From positions 1 through 23,902 of IMG/VR virus record IMGVR_UViG_3300042892_000642: 23,902 nucleotides of DNA; one strand, 5' to 3'. Of this stretch, positions 11,949 to 20,446 are shown piece by piece (position 1 is the first letter of the stretch; each line of letters starts with the position of its first letter). The notes under the pieces are model-generated. The model ran no database searches. It saw nothing but the letters and a program-made list of their open reading frames with translations, and was not told the origin of the DNA. Position numbers and translations under genes: made by a program. The stretch comes from a virus.

Positions 11949-12236
11949 TTACGATAAAGCAATACCAGTTGTTCCCTGTACATATTGATCGGCTGCACTT
12001 TTCTCTGCAAGTACCATTACAATGATGTGACTGTGTTTAATAGTAACATTGTCACTGCCACCCAAGAACATAAATGGCATCATGCCCAGTCCTTGTGCGC
12101 CGATGCTAACACTCTTAGGTCTGTTTAGTTTAACATACTCATTAGTATCTTCATCTAAACGTCCGATGATTTCTTCACCGGAAATTAATTTAATGCTCAC
12201 TGTGTCACCGGTGGCTGCGGGTTTTTGAATTAACAT
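11949..12236 (-). CDS. Small Sm-like beta protein, 95 aa
   Basis: The ATG at 12236 (MLIQKPAATGDTVSIKL) has AAGGA upstream; a longer frame would run into the neighbouring gene. VSIKLISGEEIIGRLDEDTNEYVKLNRPKSV has the strand pattern of an Sm/LSm fold, with a conserved GEEIIG turn. The C-terminal KHSHIIVMVLAE adds a last strand, followed by a tail (QYVQGTTGIAL). Similar small proteins occur in T4-like cyanophages, by memory. RNA binding is possible but unproven; a virion or structural role is equally likely. Confidence 0.65.
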   Translation of the reverse strand: MLIQKPAATGDTVSIKLISGEEIIGRLDEDTNEYVKLNRPKSVSIGAQGLGMMPFMFLGGSDNVTIKHSHIIVMVLAEKSAADQYVQGTTGIALS

Positions 12237-12237
12237 A

Positions 12238-12705
12238 TTATTCCTTATCTTCTTTTTTGGGTATTTCGCATAAAGCTTCGAGTGTTTTATAATGCTCATA
12301 GGCTTTTTTAAGAGCTGCGAAGTGCTCTAGTTTTGCAGGGTCTGGTTGGAGTATGGCAAGCCGGTTTGAAATAGTTTCCATAAACTCTGAGATATTCCGG
12401 CCGTTTATCATAACCTTGCCTTCGAACTCTGCGTCACCTGAGACTTTTAAACCTGGAGTTGACGAACTACTGCTTATATTCCAATTTGTGTTGCTCCAGC
12501 TAGTGCCATTCAAGCCGCTGGTTAGAAAGCTACCAGAGCTACCAACTGCACCATAGTTACTACCGCTACCGTTACTAATAGTAATGCTAGATGGTGTTGT
12601 ACTATAGGAGTAATTATAAGAGTTCATACTAGTGGAATCTATAAACATATCACCAGTTAACTCATCTTGAACATCTATAGTGATTGTATTATCTTTATCA
12701 TCCAT
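12238..12705 (-). CDS. Conserved structural-type protein, 155 aa
   Basis: The N-terminal half is a Ser/Asn/Gly/Tyr-rich low-complexity region (about residues 25-85). It is followed by GLKVSGDAEFEGKVMINGRNI, a short beta segment of the kind seen in phage tail and fibre proteins, then a helical C-terminus (EFMETISNRLAILQPDPAKLEHF) and a charged end. The KVSGDAEFEG plus RLAILQPDP combination is familiar from T4-like marine phages as a conserved unknown. Likely a virion component. It overlaps the glutaredoxin end by 8 bases. Confidence 0.7.
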   Translation of the reverse strand: MDDKDNTITIDVQDELTGDMFIDSTSMNSYNYSYSTTPSSITISNGSGSNYGAVGSSGSFLTSGLNGTSWSNTNWNISSSSSTPGLKVSGDAEFEGKVMINGRNISEFMETISNRLAILQPDPAKLEHFAALKKAYEHYKTLEALCEIPKKEDKE

Positions 12706-12925
12706 TTAGATGTGCCTTTAGTTCAGTAAAGCCACCAATGAGTTGATCATCGATAAAGATCTGTGGTACTGTTCTTGCTGTGGGAATTGCTTCTAACAAT
12801 TCTTCTTTAGAATATCCATCACCAATTTTCTTTTCTTCAAATGGAATACCTCGTTGTTTTAATAATGCCTTTGCCTGTTCGCAAAATGGGCAGTGGTACT
12901 TCGACCACACAATTGCTTTAGTCAT
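12698..12925 (-). CDS. grx: Glutaredoxin (NrdC-type)
   Basis: The ATG at 12925 has AAGGAAG at 5 bases; a longer frame is not supported. The 75-aa product has the dithiol active site CPFC (C12, C15), the cis-proline segment TVPQIF and a GG turn before the last helix. A dithiol glutaredoxin would reduce the C-terminal cysteine pair of NrdA after each turnover. It lies 10 bases downstream of nrdB. It is not the monothiol CGFS type that carries Fe-S clusters. Confidence 0.93.
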   Translation of the reverse strand: MTKAIVWSKYHCPFCEQAKALLKQRGIPFEEKKIGDGYSKEELLEAIPTARTVPQIFIDDQLIGGFTELKAHLNG

Positions 12926-12935
12926 TTTTACTTCC

Positions 12936-14036
12936 TTATAGATCTGGTAGTTCTTCATAGCTAACTGAATCACTCATAACACCAATAACATAATTGGTGC
13001 TTTCGTTTTCTTGTAATGCAGTTTGTTTCTTATTGATATTAACATGCTTGTTAAACCAAGGGATAGGGCTCATCTTTGGATGTTCTGCTAGGTACTTGAT
13101 GCCAATTTCTTTTAGTCTAGTAAATGCAGTATAGTCAACAAAGTCTTTCAATATGCTGGCGTTCAATCCAATGACCACACCTTTCTTGAACAAGTATTCA
13201 GCCCAGGCCTTTTCTTCTTGAATGACTTCCATATACATAGCGTATACTTCTGCTTCACACTCTTTTTCAATTTCAATAAAGTCTGGATCGTCTTTGGTTA
13301 CATTGTTGATCAACCAACCAGTCCACTCTGCGTGAAGTAATTCGTCTTGCAAAATCAAACTGATGATGTTGCCGTTACCAATGTAGATTTTATTCTCTAC
13401 CATAGCAAGTGACGTGGCGAAGGATACCATAAAACGTAGAGCTTCGAGTGCGTATGATGCATGTAGGGCCATCCATATGGCTCGCTTGTGAACGTGTAGT
13501 CCAACATCTTCACCCAACTCTTTACGGCTGTTAAGAATATGAAGGTCTTCATAGTAACGACCAACACTAGCAGCCATACCAGCAATTTCAGCCGTGTCGT
13601 GAATCTTGTTAAACTCATCTTTAGGTACTCCGTAGACGTTACGAATAATGTGACTATAGCTCTTGCTGTGAATACTTGTTTCGAAGAAACTCCAAGTAAG
13701 TGTTAGTGCTTCAAGTTCTGGAATTGAACAGACTGGTCCAAACACTTGGAAAGGTGCGCGGCCTTGAATACTGTCTAGGGCAGTTTGTCTTAACAGGTTA
13801 CTGGTAAAGATATGTTTAACAGCATCACTGGCTTCTTTGTGATCCATCTTATCTTTGGTAAGACTAATCTCTTCAGGTACCCAGAAAAAGCCACGAGCAA
13901 GTTCTTCGTACTTCTGTAGTTTAGGATACTTAACTTCCTCAAAACGTTGCACTGTTACGGGACCAGCAGGGTCTAAGAACATAGTTCGTTTAAGGTAATT
14001 CGTTTGTTTTGAAAAATTGTATTGTGCTTTTGACAT
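12936..14036 (-). CDS. nrdB: Ribonucleotide reductase class Ia beta subunit (R2)
   Basis: The protein is 366 aa, complete. The di-iron ligands and radical tyrosine are visible: D88 (LDSIQGR), E119 and H123 (FETSIHSKSY), Y127, E198 (LEALRF), and E232 and H235 (DELLH). E119 and H123 are one residue further apart than in E. coli (ETSIH against ETIH), a spacing allowed by the family pattern as I remember it. R2 generates the tyrosyl radical used by NrdA. It needs iron, which may link it functionally to the phage IscU/IscA. It is flanked by grx and a 133-aa unknown, with one base between genes. Confidence 0.95.
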   Translation of the reverse strand: MSKAQYNFSKQTNYLKRTMFLDPAGPVTVQRFEEVKYPKLQKYEELARGFFWVPEEISLTKDKMDHKEASDAVKHIFTSNLLRQTALDSIQGRAPFQVFGPVCSIPELEALTLTWSFFETSIHSKSYSHIIRNVYGVPKDEFNKIHDTAEIAGMAASVGRYYEDLHILNSRKELGEDVGLHVHKRAIWMALHASYALEALRFMVSFATSLAMVENKIYIGNGNIISLILQDELLHAEWTGWLINNVTKDDPDFIEIEKECEAEVYAMYMEVIQEEKAWAEYLFKKGVVIGLNASILKDFVDYTAFTRLKEIGIKYLAEHPKMSPIPWFNKHVNINKKQTALQENESTNYVIGVMSDSVSYEELPDL

Positions 14037-14037
14037 A

Positions 14038-14439
14038 TTAAATAACCAATTCCTGCCATGATGCTAAGTCATTGGACCATATGTACTTCTTCCCGTCATC
14101 AGGTGGAGGTGATGGCGGTTCCCATCCGCATATTGTTTCATTAAATACCCAGCCATTGGGATGGGAAAACTGCATAGCTTGTGCAATTCTAACCGCACGT
14201 TCTTCTGCGGTATATCCTACTAGAGTATGCACATCACGTACTACATCATCGTGGTGTAACTGATATATTGATTCAATTCTCTCATAAGGTCCTGCAAGCG
14301 GCGCAGAGACTCGTTCAAACACTTTTAATGTGTTTGGAAGATTGGCAGGATCAAATTGAGGATTGGCCTGTCTTAGATTGTCTTCTAGAATAGGATGATC
14401 TACAATCTGTCCGTTGATATATTTTATATATAATTTCAT
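14038..14439 (-). CDS. Hypothetical tail-fibre-assembly-like protein, 133 aa
   Basis: The N-terminus MKLYIKYINGQIVDHPI and the C-terminal NGWVFNETICGWEPPSPPPDDGKKYIWSNDLASWQ follow the pattern of phage fibre-associated proteins that end in W-x-P-P repeats. The middle part is helical (TAEERAVRIAQAM). Such proteins are usually found beside tail fibres. Here it lies between the aldolase and nrdB, which is a displaced position. The family assignment is by pattern only. Confidence 0.6.
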   Translation of the reverse strand: MKLYIKYINGQIVDHPILEDNLRQANPQFDPANLPNTLKVFERVSAPLAGPYERIESIYQLHHDDVVRDVHTLVGYTAEERAVRIAQAMQFSHPNGWVFNETICGWEPPSPPPDDGKKYIWSNDLASWQELVI

Positions 14440-14457
14440 TGTTATTCCTTTTATAAT

Positions 14458-15093
14458 TTAATACTTACCACTTGCAAGTACTATTTTGCAAATGTGTTCT
14501 AATCGTTCAATATGCTCAAAAGCACGCCATGGACTTGTATCAATGGCAACTACTCCGTGTCCTTTAATACCTACAATGTCAAAATTAATTGTACCATCTT
14601 TTCGAAGCCACAGATTTTCATGACAACGATCAGCAAGCTCTTGACTAATAGGCGGCACATCTCCTACGTTCTTAGCTACTTTTGTATAGCGATTTAATTC
14701 TGGAAACTCTACACTAACTGTGCTTAGATCAATGCCGGCATGCATGGCCGCAATACAGTAAGTAGGATGAACGTGTACAACTACACGAACGTCATTACTA
14801 TGCTGTCCCATTGCTCGTTGCAAACCAAAATGCAATGGAATTTCTCCACTGGGCTTTAGTTTTTCGCTAATATCAGTATAGGGCAGTTCAGTCCAGTTAT
14901 ACCGATTAACTGGTTGATGCAATATGCCAATCTTTTTAAACTGATCCGGCTGTAGTGTTTGCTTACGTACACCACTAGGTGTGATGTAAAAGTGATCACG
15001 GTCGTGATGACGGATACTTACATTGCCATCACGGCTAGTAATCCAATTGCGTTTATACGCATCTAACATCACATCACAAATTGTTTCCAGCAT
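14458..15093 (-). CDS. Class II aldolase / sugar-phosphate epimerase family protein
   Basis: The protein is 211 aa. Motifs of the AraD/FucA superfamily are all present: GNVS (23-26), ITPSG, then KPSGEIPLH with the catalytic Glu E84, the zinc ligands H107 and H109 (VVVHVHP), and H179 (KGHGVV). It should be an active zinc enzyme that cleaves or epimerises a small sugar phosphate, such as fuculose- or ribulose-phosphate. The substrate cannot be read from sequence. It sits inside the nucleotide-synthesis cluster, 15 bases after nrdA, which suggests a role in pentose or deoxyribose supply or in host carbon metabolism. Such enzymes are rarely seen as phage genes. Confidence 0.85.
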   Translation of the reverse strand: MLETICDVMLDAYKRNWITSRDGNVSIRHHDRDHFYITPSGVRKQTLQPDQFKKIGILHQPVNRYNWTELPYTDISEKLKPSGEIPLHFGLQRAMGQHSNDVRVVVHVHPTYCIAAMHAGIDLSTVSVEFPELNRYTKVAKNVGDVPPISQELADRCHENLWLRKDGTINFDIVGIKGHGVVAIDTSPWRAFEHIERLEHICKIVLASGKY

Positions 15094-15108
15094 TAATATA
15101 TTCTCAAT

Positions 15109-17433
15109 TTATAACTTACATGCTTCGCAGTCATCGTCTAATTCTTCATAGACTGTTACTGGTGAAAGTGTAATTGCACTACTTGTATTTGTCATGTCGG
15201 CCTTGGCGCCAACCTTATTAATTAAACTATAGTATATAGTCTTTAGTCCCCATCTGTAAGCCAGCATTAAGTTTTTGGCAATTACAGTTGCAGGTACTTT
15301 GCCTCCTGCATAATTGGCGGGATTATAGAATGTATTTGTTGACAAACTCTGATCAATGTAAACAGCCAATACTGAAGCTGTCTTCAAATAGTCAACACAA
15401 TCTTTCTGATCCCACATTAACTGATAACGGTTCTTTAATCTCTTGTATTCTGGTACTACCTGTACAAACGATCCTGCCTTTGATTCTTTAACACTAATCA
15501 TTTCCATGGGCATTTCAATTCCGTTAGTACTATTTAATACAACTGAACTAGACTCTACCGGAGCCACAGCCATCAATGTAGCATTGCGAATACCATACTT
15601 CTTCATACGTGCTCGTAACGGTTCCCAATCCATGCTGGGTGTAAAGTCAGTGAGTTCATTAACTCCAGCCTTGCGCCTTTCCCAGGGAAATACTCCCTTA
15701 CCGTAGTAAGTGTACTGACTACGTCCGCATGGGCCTCGTTCTTGGGCAAGCTCGACACTGGCTTCAGTAAGGTAGTAGGCCTGATGTTCCATCCAACGCT
15801 TAACTTCTGCTAATGCTTCAGGAGTTCCATATTTGAAACTCTTACGAGCATGCCAGTAAGCAAGATTAGTAATGCCGACTCCCAACGGTTCAAAATCTGT
15901 ATTGGCCAATTTACTTTGTATACTTAGGAAGTCTTGATAGTTTAATAAGTTACTTAAACTACGAACTAGTACACGACATGCTTTTCTCATCTCTTGCGGA
16001 TTTCTGAACGCACCCCAGTTGATTGACCCAAGAGTGCAAAGAGCAATTCGTCCCTCTGGATCTTCAATTCTTTGGAAAGGTCGGGTGGGTAAAAGTATCT
16101 CCTGGCATAGGTTTGATTGATATATTGGGTCCACCGTCGTATCAAAGGGACCCTGGTTGATAACGTTGTCGATGTTGACAAGATAAATGCGCCCAGTATC
16201 AGTTCTCTCTTTAAGAATTCCATTTTTGAATATCTCATCTGCCGATACAACTTTCTTTTTCTTTGTCTTATCTTGTTCATATTGTAGATACAACTTTTCA
16301 AATTCTGCGCTGTTACGATAGTAGGCTTCGTATAGGTCTGGAACTTCTGCCGGATCAAATAAACTCATTGTTTCGCCACGCTTATAACGATTCCAGAACA
16401 TGGCATTAACTACTACACTGTAATCCATTTGGCGCACACGAGTTTCGTCTGTTCCTTGATTATTTTTAAGTACAATGAGATCTTCAAATTGAGCATGCCA
16501 CACTGGGAATGTAACCGTACAGCTGGCATTGCGTATGCCGCCCTGACTGCATGATCTTAAATCAGCAAACCATTTCTTTAGGAATGGTATCATACCCGTA
16601 TGTTTGATTTCACCATTGCGAATTGGGGCGCCTAACGGTCTGATTCTGCCTATTTCGAGACCAATACCGGCTCGTTTTGAGGCATATTTGGCCATCATTT
16701 CGCCTGCGGCGAATATCGAATCAAGGGTATCGTCACTGCTAATAAGCACACAACTACTGAACTGTTTAGTTGTAGTACCGAGGCCAGCAAGCACAGGAGT
16801 AGCGAGAGTAAAATGACCATCGGACGCACATTCATAATATTCCTTTACTAATTTTAATCTAGTTTCTTTAGGTTCACTGTGAAACGCAGTTGCGGCGGCA
16901 ATAGCGTAACGAACCTGTGGGGTTTCATAAATTTGTCCTGTAGCACGATTTTGTACAAGATATTTTTCTGCTAGTTGGGCAATGGCAGCAAAAGTGTAAC
17001 CTTCATCTTTATCGTGATCTAAAAATAAATCAATGATCTTCCATTCGTCTTCAGTGTACCAATCTAGTAATTCACTAGTATACATTCCAGATTTAATGTT
17101 CTTCTGTACAATTTCATATAGGGGAGGAGGATCGTATGCACCGTATACTTCTTTGCGTAACATACTAACACGTTGCCTGCCTGCTACATATTGATAGTTA
17201 ACATTGTTAATTTCTGGGTTTTCAGTTTCGTCAATTAAATTAACCATGGCCTTGAGCAATAACTCATCTATGGTCTGAGTAGTCATTCCGTCGTGCAATT
17301 CTATTTGTGCTTTAATTTCAATCATTGATGGACTAACTCCATCAATGCCTCTGCAGCCGTGGGCTACCTGTCTCTGTATTTTTGCGATATCTAACGGGAC
17401 ACGATGCCCATTACGCTTGACCACTGTGATCAT
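15109..17433 (-). CDS. nrdA: Ribonucleotide reductase class Ia alpha subunit (R1)
   Basis: The protein is 774 aa, full length. An N-terminal ATP-cone (about residues 1-95) allows allosteric control by ATP/dATP. Active-site residues are present: C228 (QFSSCVLIS), N441, C443 and E445 (SNLCQEI), and C466 (ALCTLGS). The C-terminus ends CEACKL, giving a CxxC pair (C769, C772) where E. coli has CxxxxC; these cysteines pass electrons from glutaredoxin. It converts ribonucleoside diphosphates to deoxy forms for phage DNA synthesis. No intron or intein is visible. The gene starts after a 34-base gap from the 144-aa unknown. Confidence 0.96.
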   Translation of the reverse strand: MITVVKRNGHRVPLDIAKIQRQVAHGCRGIDGVSPSMIEIKAQIELHDGMTTQTIDELLLKAMVNLIDETENPEINNVNYQYVAGRQRVSMLRKEVYGAYDPPPLYEIVQKNIKSGMYTSELLDWYTEDEWKIIDLFLDHDKDEGYTFAAIAQLAEKYLVQNRATGQIYETPQVRYAIAAATAFHSEPKETRLKLVKEYYECASDGHFTLATPVLAGLGTTTKQFSSCVLISSDDTLDSIFAAGEMMAKYASKRAGIGLEIGRIRPLGAPIRNGEIKHTGMIPFLKKWFADLRSCSQGGIRNASCTVTFPVWHAQFEDLIVLKNNQGTDETRVRQMDYSVVVNAMFWNRYKRGETMSLFDPAEVPDLYEAYYRNSAEFEKLYLQYEQDKTKKKKVVSADEIFKNGILKERTDTGRIYLVNIDNVINQGPFDTTVDPIYQSNLCQEILLPTRPFQRIEDPEGRIALCTLGSINWGAFRNPQEMRKACRVLVRSLSNLLNYQDFLSIQSKLANTDFEPLGVGITNLAYWHARKSFKYGTPEALAEVKRWMEHQAYYLTEASVELAQERGPCGRSQYTYYGKGVFPWERRKAGVNELTDFTPSMDWEPLRARMKKYGIRNATLMAVAPVESSSVVLNSTNGIEMPMEMISVKESKAGSFVQVVPEYKRLKNRYQLMWDQKDCVDYLKTASVLAVYIDQSLSTNTFYNPANYAGGKVPATVIAKNLMLAYRWGLKTIYYSLINKVGAKADMTNTSSAITLSPVTVYEELDDDCEACKL

Positions 17434-17467
17434 TAAGTAACCTCTTTTTATTGTTCTAAGCTGATAT

Positions 17468-17902
17468 TTACCTTGGGGCGCTAACTTCTATTAGATTTTC
17501 TAGTCTAAACGAATCAGGCACTTCGGGTAAAAGAATTGGCCCATTATCACTGTAGTTTATAACCCAATTGTCATCAATATACAGTAAATTATACTGTCTT
17601 ATTCGATTAGAGTCAACTAATGTTCTCAGTTCAATCTTACTATCTTTAAATTTTTTTGTCAATTTCAAAGTCCAGCCAATCATTAGTGCTTTAGTAAAAT
17701 CATCATATCTATTTTCTACAATAATTTCCCAAGGGCTAGGCCAGCTTTTTTGGTAGTACGGGTCTACACTTTTATTATGGGGAGTGAAGGGAGCCAGATG
17801 CCAAAAATCCCATACAGTTTGTAAAGGATCTTCAACTTCGTCTAACTTTCTTCTATGATCTGCCCACTCTGTTAATCTACTATCTACAGGTTGGTTAAAC
17901 AT
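17468..17902 (-). CDS. Conserved hypothetical protein, 144 aa
   Basis: The protein starts MFNQPVDSRLTEWADHRRKL, then DPLQTVWDFWHLAPFTPHN, SWPSPWEIIVENRYDDFTKALMIGWTL, and ends with beta-type segments (YNLLYIDDNWVINYSD). This pattern is familiar as a conserved unknown of T4-like marine phages. Rich Trp content and a compact alpha/beta layout suggest a small virion-related or neck-type protein. It lies 7 bases downstream of the tail fibre gene. A perfect TATAAATA occurs about 85 bases upstream, inside the fibre gene. Confidence 0.7.
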   Translation of the reverse strand: MFNQPVDSRLTEWADHRRKLDEVEDPLQTVWDFWHLAPFTPHNKSVDPYYQKSWPSPWEIIVENRYDDFTKALMIGWTLKLTKKFKDSKIELRTLVDSNRIRQYNLLYIDDNWVINYSDNGPILLPEVPDSFRLENLIEVSAPR

Positions 17903-17909
17903 TTTTTCC

Positions 17910-19676
17910 TTACAGCATTAATCTTGTTTGCATTTCTACTCGAACAATCGAAGTTAATGTTGGATTAACACCTAATAACTCATAATATTTATAAGTAGGT
18001 TCAACAGTAACTCCCCAATATAAGCCGCCGTCAGATCCAGATGCGTTGTAGTCATCGTGTAAGCTAACATCGCTCGGAGTAGCGCCTGGCCTGATATAAA
18101 CTTGTAGAACTCCCATTGTATTGATCAAGCCGTCATTTGACGTGCAGTTATATTTTAAATTTAAATATTGTGCTTCGCTAGTTATAGGCAATCTCATGAT
18201 CGTTGTTGCAGTATTGGCAATTAAAGTCGATGTAGTTACTGAATTAAGATCTATAGTGGCTCTACCCTCTATTAGTGGATAGTATGTATATGTTGTTCCA
18301 AAATTTGAATTTTGAAAAAGTTCTCTGCCAAAATAATCATTAACGCTGGCATTGCCTTTAGTTGCAAATTTTATAACAGAAGTTCCTACGCTGTTGCTGC
18401 CTTCGACTATTCCTTGATCCCCAACTCTAATAAAAGAATTATTTTCGCTAACGTGGAAAGTGGCTGCGCCGTTTCTATTAGGTCCGACAAAAATTCCTTG
18501 ATTGTAAATATTTTGAAATTTGTTGTTTACAATTCTAGCATAGGTAGGTCCGTTAGTTGCTACTACGTTGGTAGTAGTACTGAATGCGGTGCCGTATGTT
18601 GAATAGTTAAAACTATTATTTTGAATTACAATATTGTTAGTATCATAATTTGATCTGACGCCATAATATAGCCCTTCAAACTGACATTTGTCAATTAGAA
18701 TGTTTTCAGAGGTACATGCATTGTATCCCCTAATGTCTATTCCTGTGTAGCCTGGTCCAACAGCTGGGTTGAGTAAGGACGTATATGTTCCTTGAAATTT
18801 TACTTCCCGAATAATTGCATTATCTACACAGTCTAAACTTATAAGAGCTAAGTTCGGATTAGACGGACTAGACACAGTGTATCGAAGGGTCATGCCTTCA
18901 ATGTGAATATTCTTAGGTTGGCCTGGACCAGTTATTGACAGTGTTAGACTGCTTGTATTAAGAGCGTCAAACTCTCCGTGGTCGTAATTATTTTCTGAAT
19001 GTTCACTTCTTCTGCCCTTCCAGTCAACAGTTTGAAAAATACCACTACCTGCTGTAATATCTTCAATGATAGTTTTGTCTATGCCTTCACCAATAATAAC
19101 TGTATCTCTAGGAATCTTTAATGTCTGTCCTATCTTATAGATACCTGCAGGGAAGAATAATTTTTTATTATATCGCAACGATACTTCAGTATCGTACTGA
19201 GTAGCAGTATTGTAGATATCCATGTCTAGAAATAAATGATCAATAGCTGTTTGTAAGGCAATGCTGCAATCAATAGAATCAGTTGCTGTAGTACCAACTA
19301 CTCCAAAATCTGCAACACTGACAAAATCGTCTAATTTATTCTGTACACTTCTTGTAACTCTATCATTAACGGTTGGTGCAAATCCTAATATATAAGTTGA
19401 GGAAGTAATTGTTTCTGACTGATCAATATTCCAGACATAATTTGTTGTAGTATTGAGCATTCCACTAGATACAAAACTAGTGAATAAACGAACATCGTTT
19501 TCAGTCAATACTCGTATATTAGCATCACGAGCTCCGCCGTCTTCTCTTTTTAAACCAATGTATAAGGTTTCATTATCTGTTGCCCAAGCAAATTCACCAC
19601 CTGCTAGCTGCGGAATGCCTGTTTGATTTTCTTGTCCTCTTCGGACTTGTATTTTTGCTATCTCAATAACGGCCAT
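17910..19676 (-). CDS. Tail fibre / tailspike with pectate-lyase-like beta-helix
   Basis: The protein is 588 aa. The N-terminus has a short fibre-attachment repeat (VRRGQENQTGIPQLAGGEFAW, then ETLYIGLKRED). Around residue 120, VADFGVVGTTATDSIDCSIALQTAIDHLF opens a pectate-lyase-fold domain, followed by many N/T/S-rich strands forming a right-handed beta-helix (NILIDKCQFEGLYYG, NIVIQNNSFNYS). A C-terminal receptor or trimerisation domain ends VRVEMQTRLML. It likely binds or cuts host surface polysaccharide. Translation begins behind a late promoter embedded in an inverted repeat (19679-19704). Confidence 0.88.
   Translation of the reverse strand: MAVIEIAKIQVRRGQENQTGIPQLAGGEFAWATDNETLYIGLKREDGGARDANIRVLTENDVRLFTSFVSSGMLNTTTNYVWNIDQSETITSSTYILGFAPTVNDRVTRSVQNKLDDFVSVADFGVVGTTATDSIDCSIALQTAIDHLFLDMDIYNTATQYDTEVSLRYNKKLFFPAGIYKIGQTLKIPRDTVIIGEGIDKTIIEDITAGSGIFQTVDWKGRRSEHSENNYDHGEFDALNTSSLTLSITGPGQPKNIHIEGMTLRYTVSSPSNPNLALISLDCVDNAIIREVKFQGTYTSLLNPAVGPGYTGIDIRGYNACTSENILIDKCQFEGLYYGVRSNYDTNNIVIQNNSFNYSTYGTAFSTTTNVVATNGPTYARIVNNKFQNIYNQGIFVGPNRNGAATFHVSENNSFIRVGDQGIVEGSNSVGTSVIKFATKGNASVNDYFGRELFQNSNFGTTYTYYPLIEGRATIDLNSVTTSTLIANTATTIMRLPITSEAQYLNLKYNCTSNDGLINTMGVLQVYIRPGATPSDVSLHDDYNASGSDGGLYWGVTVEPTYKYYELLGVNPTLTSIVRVEMQTRLML
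17986..17993 (-). promoter_or_regulatory. Possible late promoter (TATAAATA) inside the fibre gene
   Basis: An exact TATAAATA lies inside the fibre coding sequence, about 84 bases upstream of the 144-aa gene. It may be chance, since the codons encode Tyr-Lys-Tyr. Confidence 0.25.
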
Positions 19677-19678
19677 GG

Positions 19679-19704
19679 AAATATCCCCTGTATGGGATAT
19701 TTAT
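19679..19704 (-). promoter_or_regulatory. Late promoter (ATAAATA) embedded in a ribosome-site hairpin
   Basis: ATAAATA lies at 19698-19704. A perfect 9-base inverted repeat, AAATATCCC/GGGATATTT with a 6-base loop, spans 19679-19702 and ends 2 bases before the fibre ATG. It includes the AGGGGAT ribosome binding site. Late transcripts starting about 6 bases after the motif, near 19692, would begin in the loop and lack the 5' arm. Confidence 0.65.
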
Positions 19705-19716
19705 GCGTTGAGATGC

Positions 19717-20439
19717 TTACTTAGCCAAGGCGTAGTATTCTTCTACTTTAGTAAGCCACATATCCTGATACTTGTTAAAATCTTCAGATTTTAGATCAAA
19801 CTGCTGATACACTTCACCGCCTACTTTAATGCTGTCATCCCCACGACTACACATAAAGATAACGCCTCGACGCATATCAGTACCGTAAACTGCATTATGT
19901 GCCATAATGTAAGCCATTAGCTGTAAGTAGTAATCTTCAACCCACTCTGCTTTCTTAGGCTTATTTGTCTGCTTGTGATCGCATACAGCAGGAACACCCT
20001 CGTATACACCCACTAGGTCAGTAGTTCCACTATATAAACCTGGAAAGTATAAACTTTGTTCCATGGCCCATACTTCATCCATTTTGCTTAGGCCGTTAAG
20101 GATAATTTGATCTGCCATTGCATTGGCTTTGATATGAACTGGGTTATTACCCGGCTGTCGTTGCTCTCCAATTAGGAAACGTTCTAAATTGGCGTGCATT
20201 GCTGTTCCAACTCCAGCAGCCTCTGTAGTAATTTGTTGTGCTTTCTCAACACCAACACGTTTCTTCCATTCGTTTAAGTGTGTCATATCCTTAGTTGCCG
20301 AAAGGATAGTAGTAACGCTAGGTAGGCTCTCCCCATCCGGTGTACGATATACACGTTTGCGAGTAACAGGATCATTAACCTGTACGCAGTTTTTATATTG
20401 GAATCGTTCAACGAACGGAGGGGGAGTATAGATTGTCAT
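19717..20439 (-). CDS. PD-(D/E)XK exonuclease (MGME1 / RecB-like)
   Basis: The protein is 240 aa. GTAMHANLERF (H82 region), E127, then YSGTTDLVG (D141), and AVCDHKQTNKPKK (D154, K156) with QLMAY (Q173) form the motifs of a RecB-type nuclease with the D-x-K core. Small versions like this occur in T4-like marine phages as MGME1-like exonucleases that trim single-stranded DNA, by memory. The ATG at 20439 has no ribosome binding site and follows a perfect sigma70 promoter by seven bases, so the message may be leaderless. It precedes the tail fibre gene but is probably an early gene. Confidence 0.85.
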   Translation of the reverse strand: MTIYTPPPFVERFQYKNCVQVNDPVTRKRVYRTPDGESLPSVTTILSATKDMTHLNEWKKRVGVEKAQQITTEAAGVGTAMHANLERFLIGEQRQPGNNPVHIKANAMADQIILNGLSKMDEVWAMEQSLYFPGLYSGTTDLVGVYEGVPAVCDHKQTNKPKKAEWVEDYYLQLMAYIMAHNAVYGTDMRRGVIFMCSRGDDSIKVGGEVYQQFDLKSEDFNKYQDMWLTKVEEYYALAK

Positions 20440-20446
20440 AAACTTA

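Noticed and set aside
12936-14036. One-residue insertion between iron ligands of NrdB as a defect
   Set aside because: E-x-x-x-H spacing in place of E-x-x-H is allowed by the family pattern as I remember it, and all ligands and the tyrosine are present.
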